From: Silene conica
Taxonomy: Eukaryota > Streptophyta > Magnoliopsida > Caryophyllales > Caryophyllaceae
DNA: 64,000 nucleotides
Reading direction: 5' to 3'
Assembly: GCA_029255685.2 (NCBI GenBank)
Contig: CM055316.2
Location: 69,145,237 to 69,209,236 of the forward strand
A program made the translations under genes and the position numbers. Shown in pieces: positions 11,576-22,819 of the stretch (position 1 is the stretch's first letter; every line of letters starts with the position of its first letter). Under the pieces are notes generated by a model. The model was not told the DNA's origin. It made no database searches and saw only the letters and a list, made by a program, of their open reading frames with translations.

Positions 11576-12290
11576 AGTTTTATGGATGTTCTATCTGCTT
11601 GCCTTGATTTTGGTACAGTGTCAGATATGCATGATGAGTTAATGATGTTTATTCGAGTATGGTTTAATCATCCAAGGCATTGGATGACTCTTAGTTCGGT
11701 TTCATAAATAGTTGGATTGAAAGACCCCCCGACTGGGTAACCCGTAGGGAAACCGGCTCTCCTTCCTAACGGTTTATGAAGTTGGTTGAGAGCCGTGCAT
11801 GGTAATCGCATGATAGTATGATATCAGTTGATGAGATGTTTATGCTTCACATGTTTATATATGTTGGAGTATTTTGTATTGCTTTACTTGTTTGGTGTTG
11901 TCACAAAAGGTGGCTAGGAGAACTCTAGTCACTCCCCACTGATTGTGGCGTACATGTTTTCATGTATGTAGGTACATGCAGGTTGGCGGGGTTCACGCGA
12001 GAGCTAGCGAGCGATGATCCTATCATCATGACTTACCCTCATATCGTTTAGCTGGACTCTTAGTTTTGATACATTTGTTTTTGTGCCTGTAGGGATGTTC
12101 CATCCCAGGCTTTGTATTTATGTTTTGGTTCAGTACTTAGAACTGCTACTTATCTATTGTTGTTTATATAAGTTTCCAGTTTCAGTTTAAGACTTCTCGC
12201 ATGTTGTTTAGTTTCTAAAAAGTTTTAATTCCGCTGCATTTTTAGTACTTTTACGTGTTTATATTTCCGCTTTCGCGAGGGGTTTTACAG

Positions 12291-12304
12291 TTGGTATCAG
12301 AGCA
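12291..12304 (+). promoter_or_regulatory. primer binding site, tRNA-iMet type
   Basis: TTGGTATCAGAGCA starts two bases after the LTR end. This is the complement of the initiator-methionine tRNA 3' end, the usual minus-strand primer for plant Copia and most chromovirus elements. Confidence 0.9.
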
Positions 12305-12456
12305 TTATTGCTCCCGACGCACTCATGTGACCCTCAACCTTAACTTGACCAAATAAACAAATAATGAATGAGAGATGGGGTAGACTTAAGGATTTATATT
12401 GTAGTTTACTTGTGATTGCTAGTTGATAAGTTAACACTTGTTTTCTCTTTTGAAGG

Positions 12457-13620
12457 ATGGTGAGACCCACTGCTGCCGATAACATTATGCTGCAAGCGAT
12501 TCATCACTTGCTTGAGACCCAGAGACAGCAAGCAGGGAATGTTCCACCTCCTCCACCGCCAGGCAATGAAGCTAATCGTCCTGGTAGCTTCTCTTGGATA
12601 GCTTCTCAGATGTCACGTAGCCACGTGAAGACTTACGGTGGCGAGGTCGAGGTGGTAGCTCTTACCGAGTGGTTCAGGGAGATGGAAAAGAGCTTCACCA
12701 TGTACTCGGTTGTTGGGGAGGATAGGGTGCGTTTAGCCGCCCACTTTCTGACTTTGGAGGCCGACCGATGGTGGGCATTGACTGGACCTACTTCTATTCT
12801 TGATCCGTTGTTCGATTGGGAAGCTTTTAAGGATAAACTCGAGACGAGGTTTTATCCTAAGGAGCTTAGATCGCAGAGGCTGAAGGAGTTCATGGACTTG
12901 AAGCAGGGTAAGATGTCCGTTCAGGAGTTCACCGACAAGTTCAACCAGCTAGCTCACTTTGCATCGAGATTTGTTCGGGATGAGGCAGAGAGGGTGTATT
13001 TCTACCGTGGGAAGCTAGGGCCGCGTATTGAGAGTATGGTTCGTCGTGACTCGACTTCTTTCGTTGAGGTTTACGACGATGCTATTTGGGCCGAGAGTTC
13101 TATTCGTGCCATAGACGCTGAGACTCGAGCCGCTACTTCCAGTTTTACTTCTCACCAGAGGTCCGTGTACCAGGGGAAGAGACCATTTGTTCCTACTGCT
13201 TCTTCGCCTTCTTCTCAGAAGAAGCGATTCGAGAGGTTCTCCGCTCCGGTTCCTAAGACCATTGTTCACACCGACACTGTCTCTAGCGTTTGCCACCGTT
13301 GTGGTAAACCGCTCCATCCGGGATTTGACTGTCATAAGAATGCCTATAAGTGTTTCACTTGTAATGGATATGGGCATAGATCCTTTGATTGTCCCGAGAA
13401 GAACACCGCACTTGGCAAGGCTGCCACAGCTGCTGCAGCGACTAGGGGAGGAAAACCGAAGGGGAAGATCTTCGTGATGACTAGGGCTGAGGCTGAGGCT
13501 CATCCAGATATTGTGGCTGGTATATTTTCTGTACTTGGCGCTGAGTGCCTTATTTTGTTCGATACTGGAGCTTCTCTTTCATTTATATCGACTCAGTTCG
13601 TAGACCCGTTTAGCTTTTGA
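12457..13620 (+). CDS. Gag plus N-terminal part of protease
   Basis: This is an open frame of 387 codons from [11 protein letters not shown]. The middle (residues about 60-220) is a retrotransposon gag domain (WFREMEKSF, then [16 protein letters not shown] and [14 protein letters not shown]). Two CX2CX4HX4C zinc knuckles follow ([14 protein letters not shown] and [14 protein letters not shown], residues about 275-310), then the aspartic protease active site [12 protein letters not shown] (about residue 370). The frame then breaks at 13618 because of a single-base change between about 13598 and 13612; the remainder of the protease continues in another frame. The start is the first ATG after the primer site in good context and matches the usual Tekay gag beginning. 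Confidence 0.85.
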   Translation: MVRPTAADNIMLQAIHHLLETQRQQAGNVPPPPPPGNEANRPGSFSWIASQMSRSHVKTYGGEVEVVALTEWFREMEKSFTMYSVVGEDRVRLAAHFLTLEADRWWALTGPTSILDPLFDWEAFKDKLETRFYPKELRSQRLKEFMDLKQGKMSVQEFTDKFNQLAHFASRFVRDEAERVYFYRGKLGPRIESMVRRDSTSFVEVYDDAIWAESSIRAIDAETRAATSSFTSHQRSVYQGKRPFVPTASSPSSQKKRFERFSAPVPKTIVHTDTVSSVCHRCGKPLHPGFDCHKNAYKCFTCNGYGHRSFDCPEKNTALGKAATAAAATRGGKPKGKIFVMTRAEAEAHPDIVAGIFSVLGAECLILFDTGASLSFISTQFVDPFSF

Positions 13621-16600
13621 GTCTTCATTAGTTGAGGAGACTTCCATTTCCTTACCTTCTGGAGACGTGTTTGCCTGCTCATCGTCCCATAGGGATGTTC
13701 CGATTATTATTGGTCAAGCCACTTTTCCTACGGACTTGCTGAGGTTCCCTCTCGAGGAGTTTGATATTATCCTCGGTATGGACTGGTTAGCGCGATATCA
13801 CGCCCGTTTTGAGTGTCGCAACCAGAAGATCTGTTTGAGGAGTCCTACAGTAGTTCGTGTTTCCTATATGGGAACTCGTCCGAAACAGGGTATCCGTGTC
13901 ATTTCTTCGATGAAAGCATCATACCTTCTTAGGAAGGGTTGCCAAGCCTTCCTGTGCGTTGTTACAGCTGCTAAACCGTCATTGCCGAAGTTGGAAGATG
14001 TTGCTATCGTTCGAGAGTTTCCCGATGTGTTCCCAGATGACTTGCCAGGGATTCCACCAGAGAGAGACGTTGAGTTCACCATTGAGTTAGTTCCGGGTAC
14101 AGGACCGATTTCTAAGGCTCCTTACCGCATGGCCCCTCCAGAATTGAAAGAGCTTAAGCAACAGTTGGAAGAGATGATTGAGAAAGGGTTTATCAGACCG
14201 AGCGCTTCTCCGTGGGGTGCTCCCGTTCTTTTTGTGAGAAAGAAAGATGGTTCCATGAGACTTTGCATTGATTATCGAGAGTTGAATAGAGTGACCGTGT
14301 AACAACCCGACCCACCACGGTCGTAACACACCCCCAATAAGATGGGAGGTAAGCCTTTGGGCCCATTATTTGTCCTCACTTAAGCCCAAAAGCACAAGGC
14401 CTTGTTACTAAGTGGTGGGTGGAAGCTATTATAAACATATCACAAGCCTCACATTCTACCGATGTGGGACAAATCTCCTCTCATACTCTTGGGGTGTTAC
14501 AGACCGTGAAGAACCGTTATCCTTTGCCGAGAATTGATGATTTGTTCGATCAGTTGAGAGGTGCATCTAGGTTTTCTAAGATCGATCTCCGTTCAGGTTA
14601 CCATCAGATCCCAGTGAGAGAGTCCGATATTGCCAAGACCGCCTTTCGCACTCGTTATGGGCATTTTGAGTTTGTAGTTATGCCATTTGGGTTGACTAAT
14701 GCCCCAACTATCTTCATGGACCAGATGAACCGCACCTTCAGTGAGTTCCTTGACACATGTGTAGTGGTTTTCATCGACGACATCCTCATCTACTCGAAGA
14801 CCGACGAGGAGCATGCCGAGCATCTCCGTTTGATTCTAGGGATTCTGCGCCGACAGAAGTGGTTCGCAAAGTTTTCTAAGTGTGAATTTTGGCTCTCTAA
14901 GGTCGCCTTTCTAGGACATGTGATATCCAGTGAGGGAGTCATGGTAGATCCCGCGAAGATTGAGGCTGTTGTGGATTGGGAGAGTCCCAAGGATGTGGGA
15001 GAGATTCGTAGCTTTCTGGGTTTGGCTGGTTACTATCGTCGATTCGTGGAGGATTTCTCTAGATTAGCTTGCCCGATGACTCAGTTACTGAAGAAAGAAG
15101 CCAAATTTGTATGGACCGATAAGTGCGAGAGTTCCTTCCAGGAGTTGAAGACCCGATTGACTTCCGCTCCCGTGCTCGCTTTGCCAGAGATCGGGGTTGA
15201 CTTCGACGTTTACTGTGATGCTTCGATGTTAGGACTGGGGTGTGTGCTGATGTAGGGTGGTAGAGTGATCGCTTACTCGTCTAGGCAGTTGAGGGTTCAC
15301 GAGGTGAACTATCCGACCCATGACCTCGAGTTAGCTGACGTTGTTCACGCCCTGAAGATGTGGCGTCATTACCTGATGGGTTCTCACTGTCGTATCTTTA
15401 CGGATCACAAGAGCTAGAAGTATATTTTCACCTAGAAGGACCTGAATATGCGACAGAGACGTTGGCTTGAGTTGGTTAAAGACTACGACATCGAGCTGTT
15501 ATATCACGAGGGTAAAGCCAATGTAGTTGCAGATGCGCTGAGCCGCAAGTCTTCTCACTCGTTGAGTGTTATTCGAGTGTTGCCCGATGAGTTGTGTTCC
15601 GAGTTCCGGAAGTTGAGGATCGAGATGGTTGGTAGTGGTTTCGACTGGTTGTCTGCTATGACCGCCGAGCCGACCTTATATTGGGAGATTTGCCAGAGTT
15701 TACCTTCAGATGTTGGTTACAAGAAGTTCGAGGCTAGGATTTCGAGTGGTGTTGCACCTGACTTAGTGATTGATGTCGATGGTTTCCTTAGGTTCCGTGG
15801 TAGGATGTATGTTCCCGATGTGCCAGATTTGAGGAAGAGGGTTCTTGATGAGGCGCACTTGACACCGTATTCAGTTCATCCAGGAGGAGAGAAGATGCAC
15901 AAGGATTTGAGGCTTATGTTTTGGTGGCCTGGTATGAAGAAAGAGATCTTAGATTATGTGAGTCGGTGCTTGACTTGTCAACAAGTCAAGATAGAGCATA
16001 GGAGGCCAGGTGGTTTGCTACAGCCGCTTCCCGTCCCTCAGTGGAAGTGGGAGTGTATAGCGATGGATTTCGTGACTGCATTGCCTAAGACCGTTGGAGG
16101 CAAAGATGCGATTTGAGTTATTGTCGATAGGTTGACTAAGTGTGCCAGATTTGTGCCTATCAGAGAGACATGGGATATGGACCGTTTAGCCAGGGCTTAC
16201 ATTTCCGAGATAGTCCGTTACCATGGTGTCCCGAGGGAGATAGTTTCTGATCGTGACCCGAGGTTTTGCTCCAGATTTTGGAAGGCCTTACAGGAGGCGA
16301 TGGGTAGTCGATTGTTGATGAGTACCGCATTTCATGCTGCGACCGATGGTCAATCCGAGAGGACGATCCAGACACTTGAGGACTTGCTCCGAGCTTGTGC
16401 ACTTGATTTTCAGAGTTCTTGGGAGCAGTGCCTTCCGTTAGTTGAGTTCTCCTACAACAACAGTTTCCATTCGTCTATTGGTATGGCTCCGTACGAGGCT
16501 TTATATGGTAGGAAGTGCCGTAGTCCTATCTGTTGGGACCAGGCAAGCGACGTGCGCGACCTAGGACCAGATCAGTTAGCTGTTACTATTGACCAGGTTC

Positions 16601-17103
16601 AGCTCATTCGAGGTAGGATGAAGGCCGCACAAGATCGGCAGAAATCCTATGCTGATGTTCGCCGCAGACCTCTCGAGTTCGAGGTGGGTGACAGAGTCTT
16701 CTTGAGAGTTTCTCCGATGAAGGGCGTCAAAAGGTTTGGCGTTAAGGGCAAGTTGAGCCCTAAGTATATTGGGCCATTTGAGATCGTGAAGAAGATTGGT
16801 GCTGTTGCTTACCGATTGGACTTGCCTCCCAGTTTGGGCAAGGTTCATAGCATCTTCCATGTTTCCCAGCTCCGTAAGTATGTTAGTGATCCGAGCCATG
16901 TTTTGCCTAGAGAGATCGAGAACTTGTAGCCGAGTCTTGCTTTCGAGGAGCGTCCCGTGAAGATCCTAGACCGTCAGGATATGAAGCTTAGGAGCAAGGT
17001 GGTGCCTTTAGTGAAGATCTTGTGGCGTTGCGGTGATGTTGAGGAGCAGACGTGGGAGACCGAGGCATCGATGCGTGAAGCGCATCCTTCTCTTTTCGAT
17101 TGA
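13621..17103 (+). pseudogene. Pol: protease end, reverse transcriptase, RNase H, integrase, chromodomain-like tail; broken
   Basis: Recognisable in order are protease remainder (IILGMDWL), RT ([19 protein letters not shown], catalytic [11 protein letters not shown] near 14765-14797), RNase H ([11 protein letters not shown] near 15210), integrase zinc finger (HPGGEKMHKDLR and CLTCQQ) and integrase core (AMDFVTALP, SDRDPRF, TDGQSERTIQ), then a GPF-type module (KYIGPFEIV) and a chromodomain-like end. Breaks are the frameshift near 13605, a 204-bp insertion at 14298-14501, and stops at 15253, 15415, 15433, 16114 and 16927. At least four stops look like CAG/CAA to TAG or TGG to TGA, the changes expected from deamination of methylated cytosine. 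The copy cannot make a full polyprotein. Confidence 0.85.
14298..14501 (+). mobile_element. 204-bp solo LTR (TRIM/SMART-like) inside RT
   Basis: The insert begins TGTAACAACCCGACCC and ends GGGGTGTTACA, so it has TG...CA ends and a roughly 10-bp imperfect terminal inverted repeat. GACCG is present on both sides (14293-14297 and 14502-14506), a 5-bp target duplication. The flanking RT codons are continuous across the insert. Its length, its ends and an internal ACCGATGTGGGAC word fit a solo LTR of a terminal-repeat-in-miniature element. I do not see a convincing 5S-like box, so I do not call it Cassandra. Confidence 0.85.
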
Positions 17104-17170
17104 GGTATAGTTAGTTAGAAGTTATCTTCGTTCGAGTTTCGAGGACGAAATTTTTTGAAGTTGGGGTGAT

Positions 17171-18944
17171 TGTAACATCCCGTATTTTCGTAAAACTAAT
17201 TTAAGCGTTTTAAATTATTTTAAGTAATAAAATAATATTTTAATAACGTATTGTGAAAGGTTTTAATTTAATTAGTAAGATCCGTCTTAAGAACTTTAAG
17301 TCCTTAAGACGAAAACAAACTTGGTAAACTTAAACTCGTATCTTAAATATCCGTTTAAGTGTCCGACCCATTTAATTGACTCGGAAAGGACAGCTCATAA
17401 AACCCCCATAAACCCTTTTTGTCGACACAATTGTTCCTTCTCCAACTCATTTCACTGTAAAACATTTCCTCTCAAACCTCTATTTTATTTCTCCTTCTTT
17501 TGATCTTTTCTTCATCATCCGTTCTCCGATTGAAGGTAAAAATAACATTTTCGGAATCCTCATTTAATTTCCAAGCCATCTATCACTTTCGTTTTGCAAA
17601 TCCTTAACTTCGAAAATGGGACTGTTTTCCTCGAATTCCGTTTTTGAGTCCTTAAACCCGTTTTTCGTGTTTGTAGGTGAAGGATTGGACAACCCGGACA
17701 TTGATAGCTACTTGGTAGAGGAGGATCTTTAGCCGGAATCGCTTGAGAGGTGACGATAATGAGAAACTCGGCCTTTATGTGTATATTAGCAAGTTTGATG
17801 TGTTCTTATGATTAGTTTCTGATTTTGTTAAAGTATAATGTTTAAAGGACTTAGTAACATGATTAGGAATGTTTATTTGTGATGAATTTATGCTTGTTGA
17901 TGTTCTTATGCTCATATATTGTTTTTCTGAAATTTTCACAAGTTGAGACGGATACTTGATAAAATCGTTTGAGGATTGTTATGGGACTTGTTTGCTGTTA
18001 GATAAGTTGTATTTGATGATTCATGATGTTGGGTAAACCTTATTTGTAATAATTCTTGAAGTTGTATGTCGATTTATGAAGTTTTCAAACAAGCTGAAAA
18101 TGGCGAATTTCGCGACAGGCTCTCTGAGCCGGTCGACCGACCGGCTGGGAGTGCGTTTGTGTGTTTTTCGTATTTTTGAAAGATTGGCCTTGGGACTGCC
18201 AGCCGGCCGACCGGCTGGTAGTCTCTTCGTGTAGATTGTGTTTTGCGAAGAACATAGGAAAGATGGGAGCCCAGCCGGCAGACCGGCCGCCTGCCAGCCG
18301 GCTGGGAGTGCATGTGGGGATGGTTTACGAATTTTGTAAAGGCTAGGGAATGGGTTCCCAGCCGGCCGACCGGCTGCCTGCCGACCGGCTGGGAGTCCTT
18401 TGTGTTTCGTTGTTTTCATCAAAGGGTGTAGGCTGAGAGGATCACCAGCCGGCCGACCGGCTGCCTGCCGACCAGCTGGGGATCCCTGTAGGTTGTTTTT
18501 GTTGTGTTTCGCGTATAACTTTTAAACGGTTGATCGGTTTTGATTGAAACTCGTTTTGTGTACCCGTGATATGTATTTCAGGTCCCCGGAGGATGGGCAA
18601 CACTATATTGGGTTCGGGAATGGAGTGAGGATAGAGACCCCCCGGTCGGGTAACCGAAAGGGAAACCGGCTCTCCCTCGTCTTAGTTCCCGGGATCAATT
18701 AAGTGTTGATTAGTGGTTTAAGGAGTTAGAACTATGAGTTAGTTTCTACCTTTGGATGTTAGTGTTTACATTGGTTGTCGCGTGGTGGGATATGTGTTAA
18801 GTTCACCTCTGGACCCACTACGTGTCTTATATGTCGCGTGACGGGATATGTGTTAAGCTCACCTCTGGACCCGTTACGTGTTTTGCTTGGGCGTGTCAGG
18901 ATATGTGTTAAGCTCACCTCTGGACCTGACACGTGATCGGTTGT

Positions 18945-18948
<4 letters not shown>
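17171..18948 (+). repeat. 3' LTR, truncated after 1,778 bp
   Basis: It matches the 5' LTR from 9508 to 11284 with about ten substitutions and one indel, and stops after the third hairpin unit at GTTGTCGTG, where a TA microsatellite begins. The remaining about 1 kb and the right target duplication are absent. The purine-rich stretch before it (GAAGTTGGGGTGAT) is the probable polypurine tract region. Confidence 0.9.

Positions 18949-18990
<42 letters not shown>
18949..18990. repeat. TA microsatellite
   Basis: About 42 bp of pure AT/TA dinucleotide sits exactly at the junction between the truncated LTR and element A. The equivalent position in the 5' LTR has no TA repeat, so it arrived with or because of the neighbouring insertion or rearrangement. 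Confidence 0.95.
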
Positions 18991-18994
<4 letters not shown>

Positions 18995-19779
18995 GCGAGT
19001 TCCGGTGAGTTTGTCATATTCCGTGAGTTACCCCCGCGTATATATACATTTGACCTAAAAACACAAATCATTCACGCGCTAACAATTTCAACCTTCCAGC
19101 TTAAAAATCCATCTCTCTCTCTCTCCCCAACAAATTCCCCTAAAATCATCAAAACAAAAATCGCACAAAATTCATCAAAATGATCACACAAATTTAATCA
19201 ATTCTTCAATTTTTGATTTCAGAATCGACAATTATTACCTAAATTCATTCATTATCTTGATTAATTCAACTAAAAACTATCAATTCAGAAAATCAGACGA
19301 AAAATATTCCAGGAACCCTAATTGTTCAAAGGTATCAATATTTCTTACGATTTCTTATTTTAATACTCGAATAACTGAATTATTTGATTCATATAACAAA
19401 TTGTACGACGATTTATGTATTGTTTATCATACCGTTGACATTTGACTGACAATTTATTATCACAATCTTAAAAAATTATTGATATCTAGATTAGCACACC
19501 AACTGTTTGTTGAAATGCCTAGTTGAATGTAGAAACTTAGTTGTAATATTAATGTTAAAACTCAGTTATTGTATCTAGTAGTTACTTCTTGGAAGTTTTG
19601 TTAACTTATATTCTATTTTTTGGTGATTTGCAGGTTGAATCAAGATAGACGTGAATAATTGACGTTCAATGAAAAAAATTATGCATATACCTGGTCTTTT
19701 TTGTTAGTTTAATATTATTTAATTTAACAATTCAGTTATTGTAAAGTATAAACTCATGTGTAATCTAGAAACTCAAGAA

Positions 19780-20239
19780 TTTGTCGTTATACCAATGTAG
19801 AAACTCAGTTATTGTAATGTAGAAACTCAGTTATTGTAACGTAGAAACTCGGTTATTGTAATGTATTATGCAATACAATAACAGCTATTATGAATTACAA
19901 TAATAGCTATTATGAATACAATAACAGCTATAATGAATTACAATAACAGTTATTACAGAATGAAAAACTGAATACAATAACATGTATTATGCAATACAAT
20001 AACAACTATTATGAATTACAATAACAACTATTATGAATACAATAACAGCTATAATGAATGTTAATAATAGGTATCACAAAATGGAAAACGGAATACAATA
20101 ACAGCTATTATGAAATACAATAACAAACTATTATGAATACAATAACAGCTATAATGAATTACAATAACAGGTATTACAGAATGGAAAACTGAATACAATA
20201 ACATGTATTATGCAATACAATAACAGCTATTATGAATTA
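19780..20239. repeat. ACAATAACAG word array, left part (element A)
   Basis: Words of the form TACAATAACAGCTATTATGA, TACAATAACAGGTATTACAG and TACAATAACATGTATTATGC follow one another in a loose higher-order unit of roughly 110-120 bp that also contains ATGGAAAACTGAA. The array is interrupted at 20240 by the nested retroelement block and resumes at 25149. Confidence 0.85.
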
Positions 20240-21719
20240 TGATTAGTCTAGTTTAGTAGGGTTTAATAAAGGTGATTTTGATGATTATTTGATGGGTTGA
20301 GAAGCATTTTATGGGATTTTAATTCATATGTCTTTGATATTGGGTTGATGATGGATTGCATGTTTTTATGGGATAATTGGGTTGAGTTGTTATTATGAAT
20401 GGAGTAGACTTCTTTGGAGGTTGTTGTTGGGCTAAAGATGTCTCATGCAATATGGTTTTTGAAGAAAGTCAAGATCCAATTACTATGGTCCAAGCAAGTG
20501 AACATCAAAATGAACATTGGATTCCATGGATTTCATGCATTCAACACATATTTTATGACACAACTTTGGATTCCAATACTATTTTATGACACAATATGGG
20601 ACTTAATGCAATTTCAAAAACTCCTTAATTCTCATTTATTTTGGTAATAATACCTATAATTTAAGAGACATTAAAGAGTTGTCATTTGAAGACCTATATA
20701 AGAAGATGTTGTTGACACTTTTAGGGTGTGCTTCCATATGCTTTACATATTTTCTCTACCAATTTAATCATTAGAATACACAAATAATTTCCAATTTCTA
20801 GTTTGTTTTAGTTAGTCATTTTGTATGGAGGGCTAAGTTCTAAATTCTTGGAACAAAAGATTGAAACCTTCAAGCTATTTTGATTGTAAGACTCTAATCT
20901 TTATTTTGTCATTTGAATATCAAGTATTGCTTAATTTTAATATTTGGTTGTTAATTTTACTTCTAGTTTGATCACCTAGTTGTTTTAATTAAAAATCAAT
21001 TGCTAATTTGGGTAATCGAATCGGATTGTTCATTCACCTAAATATTTTGTAGCAACTATATTTCATCAATTCGTATGCCGTTTCATCGTTGTTGATTTAT
21101 AGAAAGATAATACTCGTATGAATCAAATCGTATCCCGCTTGTGAGTGCGTTCATTCATCTTTGTTAATTCTCATTGATTTACTCTACGTTGTGATTAAAC
21201 TTAGACGCTTGGATTAGGTTGTCGTATTCGTAAGGGCTTTTTACGTACGCTTTCGTAGTGATTAGCTATACTTAAGTGAGAATAGAAATTTATGATTTCA
21301 ATAACAAAGTATTCAAAAACAAAGTAAATCAATAGAGTCAATGATCAATCTTTAGCTTGTTGGTGGAAATGTTTGTTCCGAGATCCCTTTTATTATTATT
21401 TACATCGTTTTTATATTTATTGCATTTTATTTCCGTCTTAGTAGATTAGATCAATCAACACATCAAAACCCCCCCTTTGGTTACTTAACTTTAGCATACA
21501 TTTAATCGACAAAAGACCTTCCTTGTGGGATCGACCCCTACTTACACTTGCTACTAGTTTGAGTTTGTAGTGGATAAAATTATTAATTTGGAGACTCGCG
21601 ACAAGTCTAGCCAAATTTTGGCGCCGTTGCCGGGGAAGGCAATTGTTTTTTTGTGTGTGCTTGTAAATATTTCTTATCAATTTTTTTTTAATACGGGTCT
21701 TGTGTCTTATAATTAGAAA

Positions 21720-22538
21720 ATGTGTTTTCATTTCCCCCAACATGAGCATGAATTACTTCATCACTACTTTGAAAGGCTAGAGATATATTTGGTAAAACAC
21801 CCATCTTTATGTAAGGGTCAAGGTTTTTGGGTTGGTCTCTTTCATAGTTTTAATCAAAGTACTCAAATAGATGTTCAAGTAGAAAGCGAGGGTGGATTTT
21901 TCAAGTTGAAACATGAAAAGAAATGGGATGTGCTTGATCTTTTGGTTGAAAATTCCCGAAAACTAGAAGTGACTAAATCAACTTTAAATCTTAATCCTTG
22001 TTTTGATAGCCCAACGAATAATGATTTGAGTCAAAATGATGATATGAGCAACCTTGATGATTCTAGCTCTCTTACTTTTGATGTGAGTGTTCCAATTTGT
22101 GATGAAGAAGATAACCATGACTTTGATTTGTTCACCTTGTCCTATACTGAACCCGACATAGATTTTACCATACCTCCGCAATTTGATGACGACTTTTTGG
22201 GAGGAGATTCGGGTACTATATTATGGGATTTAGATGACAATTTTGTTGGGAGTGGAGAAAACATGTTGACTAAGATAACCCGATTGCATAAAGAACTACA
22301 CCACGAGTATGTGGTTATTTTTGATATGCCAATAGAACCGGAGAAAGATGTTTTTCATGATAATATCTTTATGAGTTGTTTATGGTTTGTTATGATTATA
22401 AGCTTTTATGATGTGTTGATTCACTCTTTTGATAGCTTATATGATCTTCTCCTACGGGCATTGACATGTTCCGATCCTAATTTAATTGTTATTTTGATTG
22501 AAGGGGTAGTACTGCGTGACCCCACAATTGGTTTTTGA
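21720..22538 (+). CDS. uncharacterised ORF of the non-autonomous gypsy element
   Basis: The frame has 272 codons and starts MCFHFPQHEHELLHHYFERL. It lies about 85 bp after the primer site, where gag normally begins. The N-terminal phrase with YFERLEIYL and HPSLCKGQGFWVGLFHSF recalls the 'F..Y....P.h.l....L...FY.GL' pattern of Athila/Tat gag-like proteins, but it is short and weak. The middle (about residues 90-180) is very acidic and rich in Asp and Ser; the C-terminus contains hydrophobic stretches (SCLWFVMIISFYDVLIHSF). No zinc knuckle, protease or RT is present. It may be a remnant or a lineage-specific protein. Confidence 0.45.
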   Translation: MCFHFPQHEHELLHHYFERLEIYLVKHPSLCKGQGFWVGLFHSFNQSTQIDVQVESEGGFFKLKHEKKWDVLDLLVENSRKLEVTKSTLNLNPCFDSPTNNDLSQNDDMSNLDDSSSLTFDVSVPICDEEDNHDFDLFTLSYTEPDIDFTIPPQFDDDFLGGDSGTILWDLDDNFVGSGENMLTKITRLHKELHHEYVVIFDMPIEPEKDVFHDNIFMSCLWFVMIISFYDVLIHSFDSLYDLLLRALTCSDPNLIVILIEGVVLRDPTIGF

Positions 22539-22819
22539 GCTTCAATGTGCGTCGTGCGGGACATTAAACCAGCGCTTACGGGAGGCAACCCGATTTTTAG
22601 TTATTTAACGTTTTTGTTTTAGTTTTGAATAAAATAGTTTGCATTTTTCCACGGAGTTTCATGGGTGGTGATGGAGGCGGATTTACAAGTTTGGATGCTC
22701 TCCTTTGTGTGGTGTAATTCGAAAAAAGACTAACAAAACACCACCACAAGACAACACAAAAAGGAAAAAAATTGAAAAAAAAACAGCTGAACCGTGAGCA
22801 AGAGAAAAAGAGGAAGCAA

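Larger units (their letters stand above)
9508..12289 (+). repeat. 5' LTR, 2,782 bp
   Basis: It begins TGTAACATCCCG and ends GGGGTTTTACA, immediately before the primer site. It contains, in order, an AT-rich start, a GC-rich palindromic block (10447-10820), a conserved block with GAAACCGGCTCTCC (about 10995), a nine-unit hairpin array (11117-11575) and a second GAAACCGGCTCTCC block (about 11750). Open frames through the GC-rich block are compositional artefacts. No TATA box was assigned with confidence. Confidence 0.9.
9508..18948 (+). mobile_element. Tekay/Del-like Ty3-gypsy element, 3' truncated
   Basis: A 5' LTR (9508-12289), initiator-Met primer site, gag with protease, a broken pol and a truncated 3' LTR (17171-18948) lie in canonical order. 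The pol order protease, RT, RNase H, integrase followed by a chromodomain-like tail (WETEASMREAHPSLFD near 17060-17100), together with very long LTRs, fits the Tekay/Del chromovirus lineage. The shared LTR portion differs at about ten substitutions and one indel over about 1,778 bp by eye, so insertion is recent. The coding region nevertheless has several stops, a frameshift and a nested solo LTR. Confidence 0.85.

Noticed and set aside
13015-13503. 162-codon antisense frame over gag
   Set aside because: Shadow of the gag reading frame, no domain, no antisense promoter evidence.
14298-14501. Cassandra TRIM with 5S rRNA-like promoter
   Set aside because: Ends and size fit a TRIM LTR, but I could not find a convincing 5S-like internal region.
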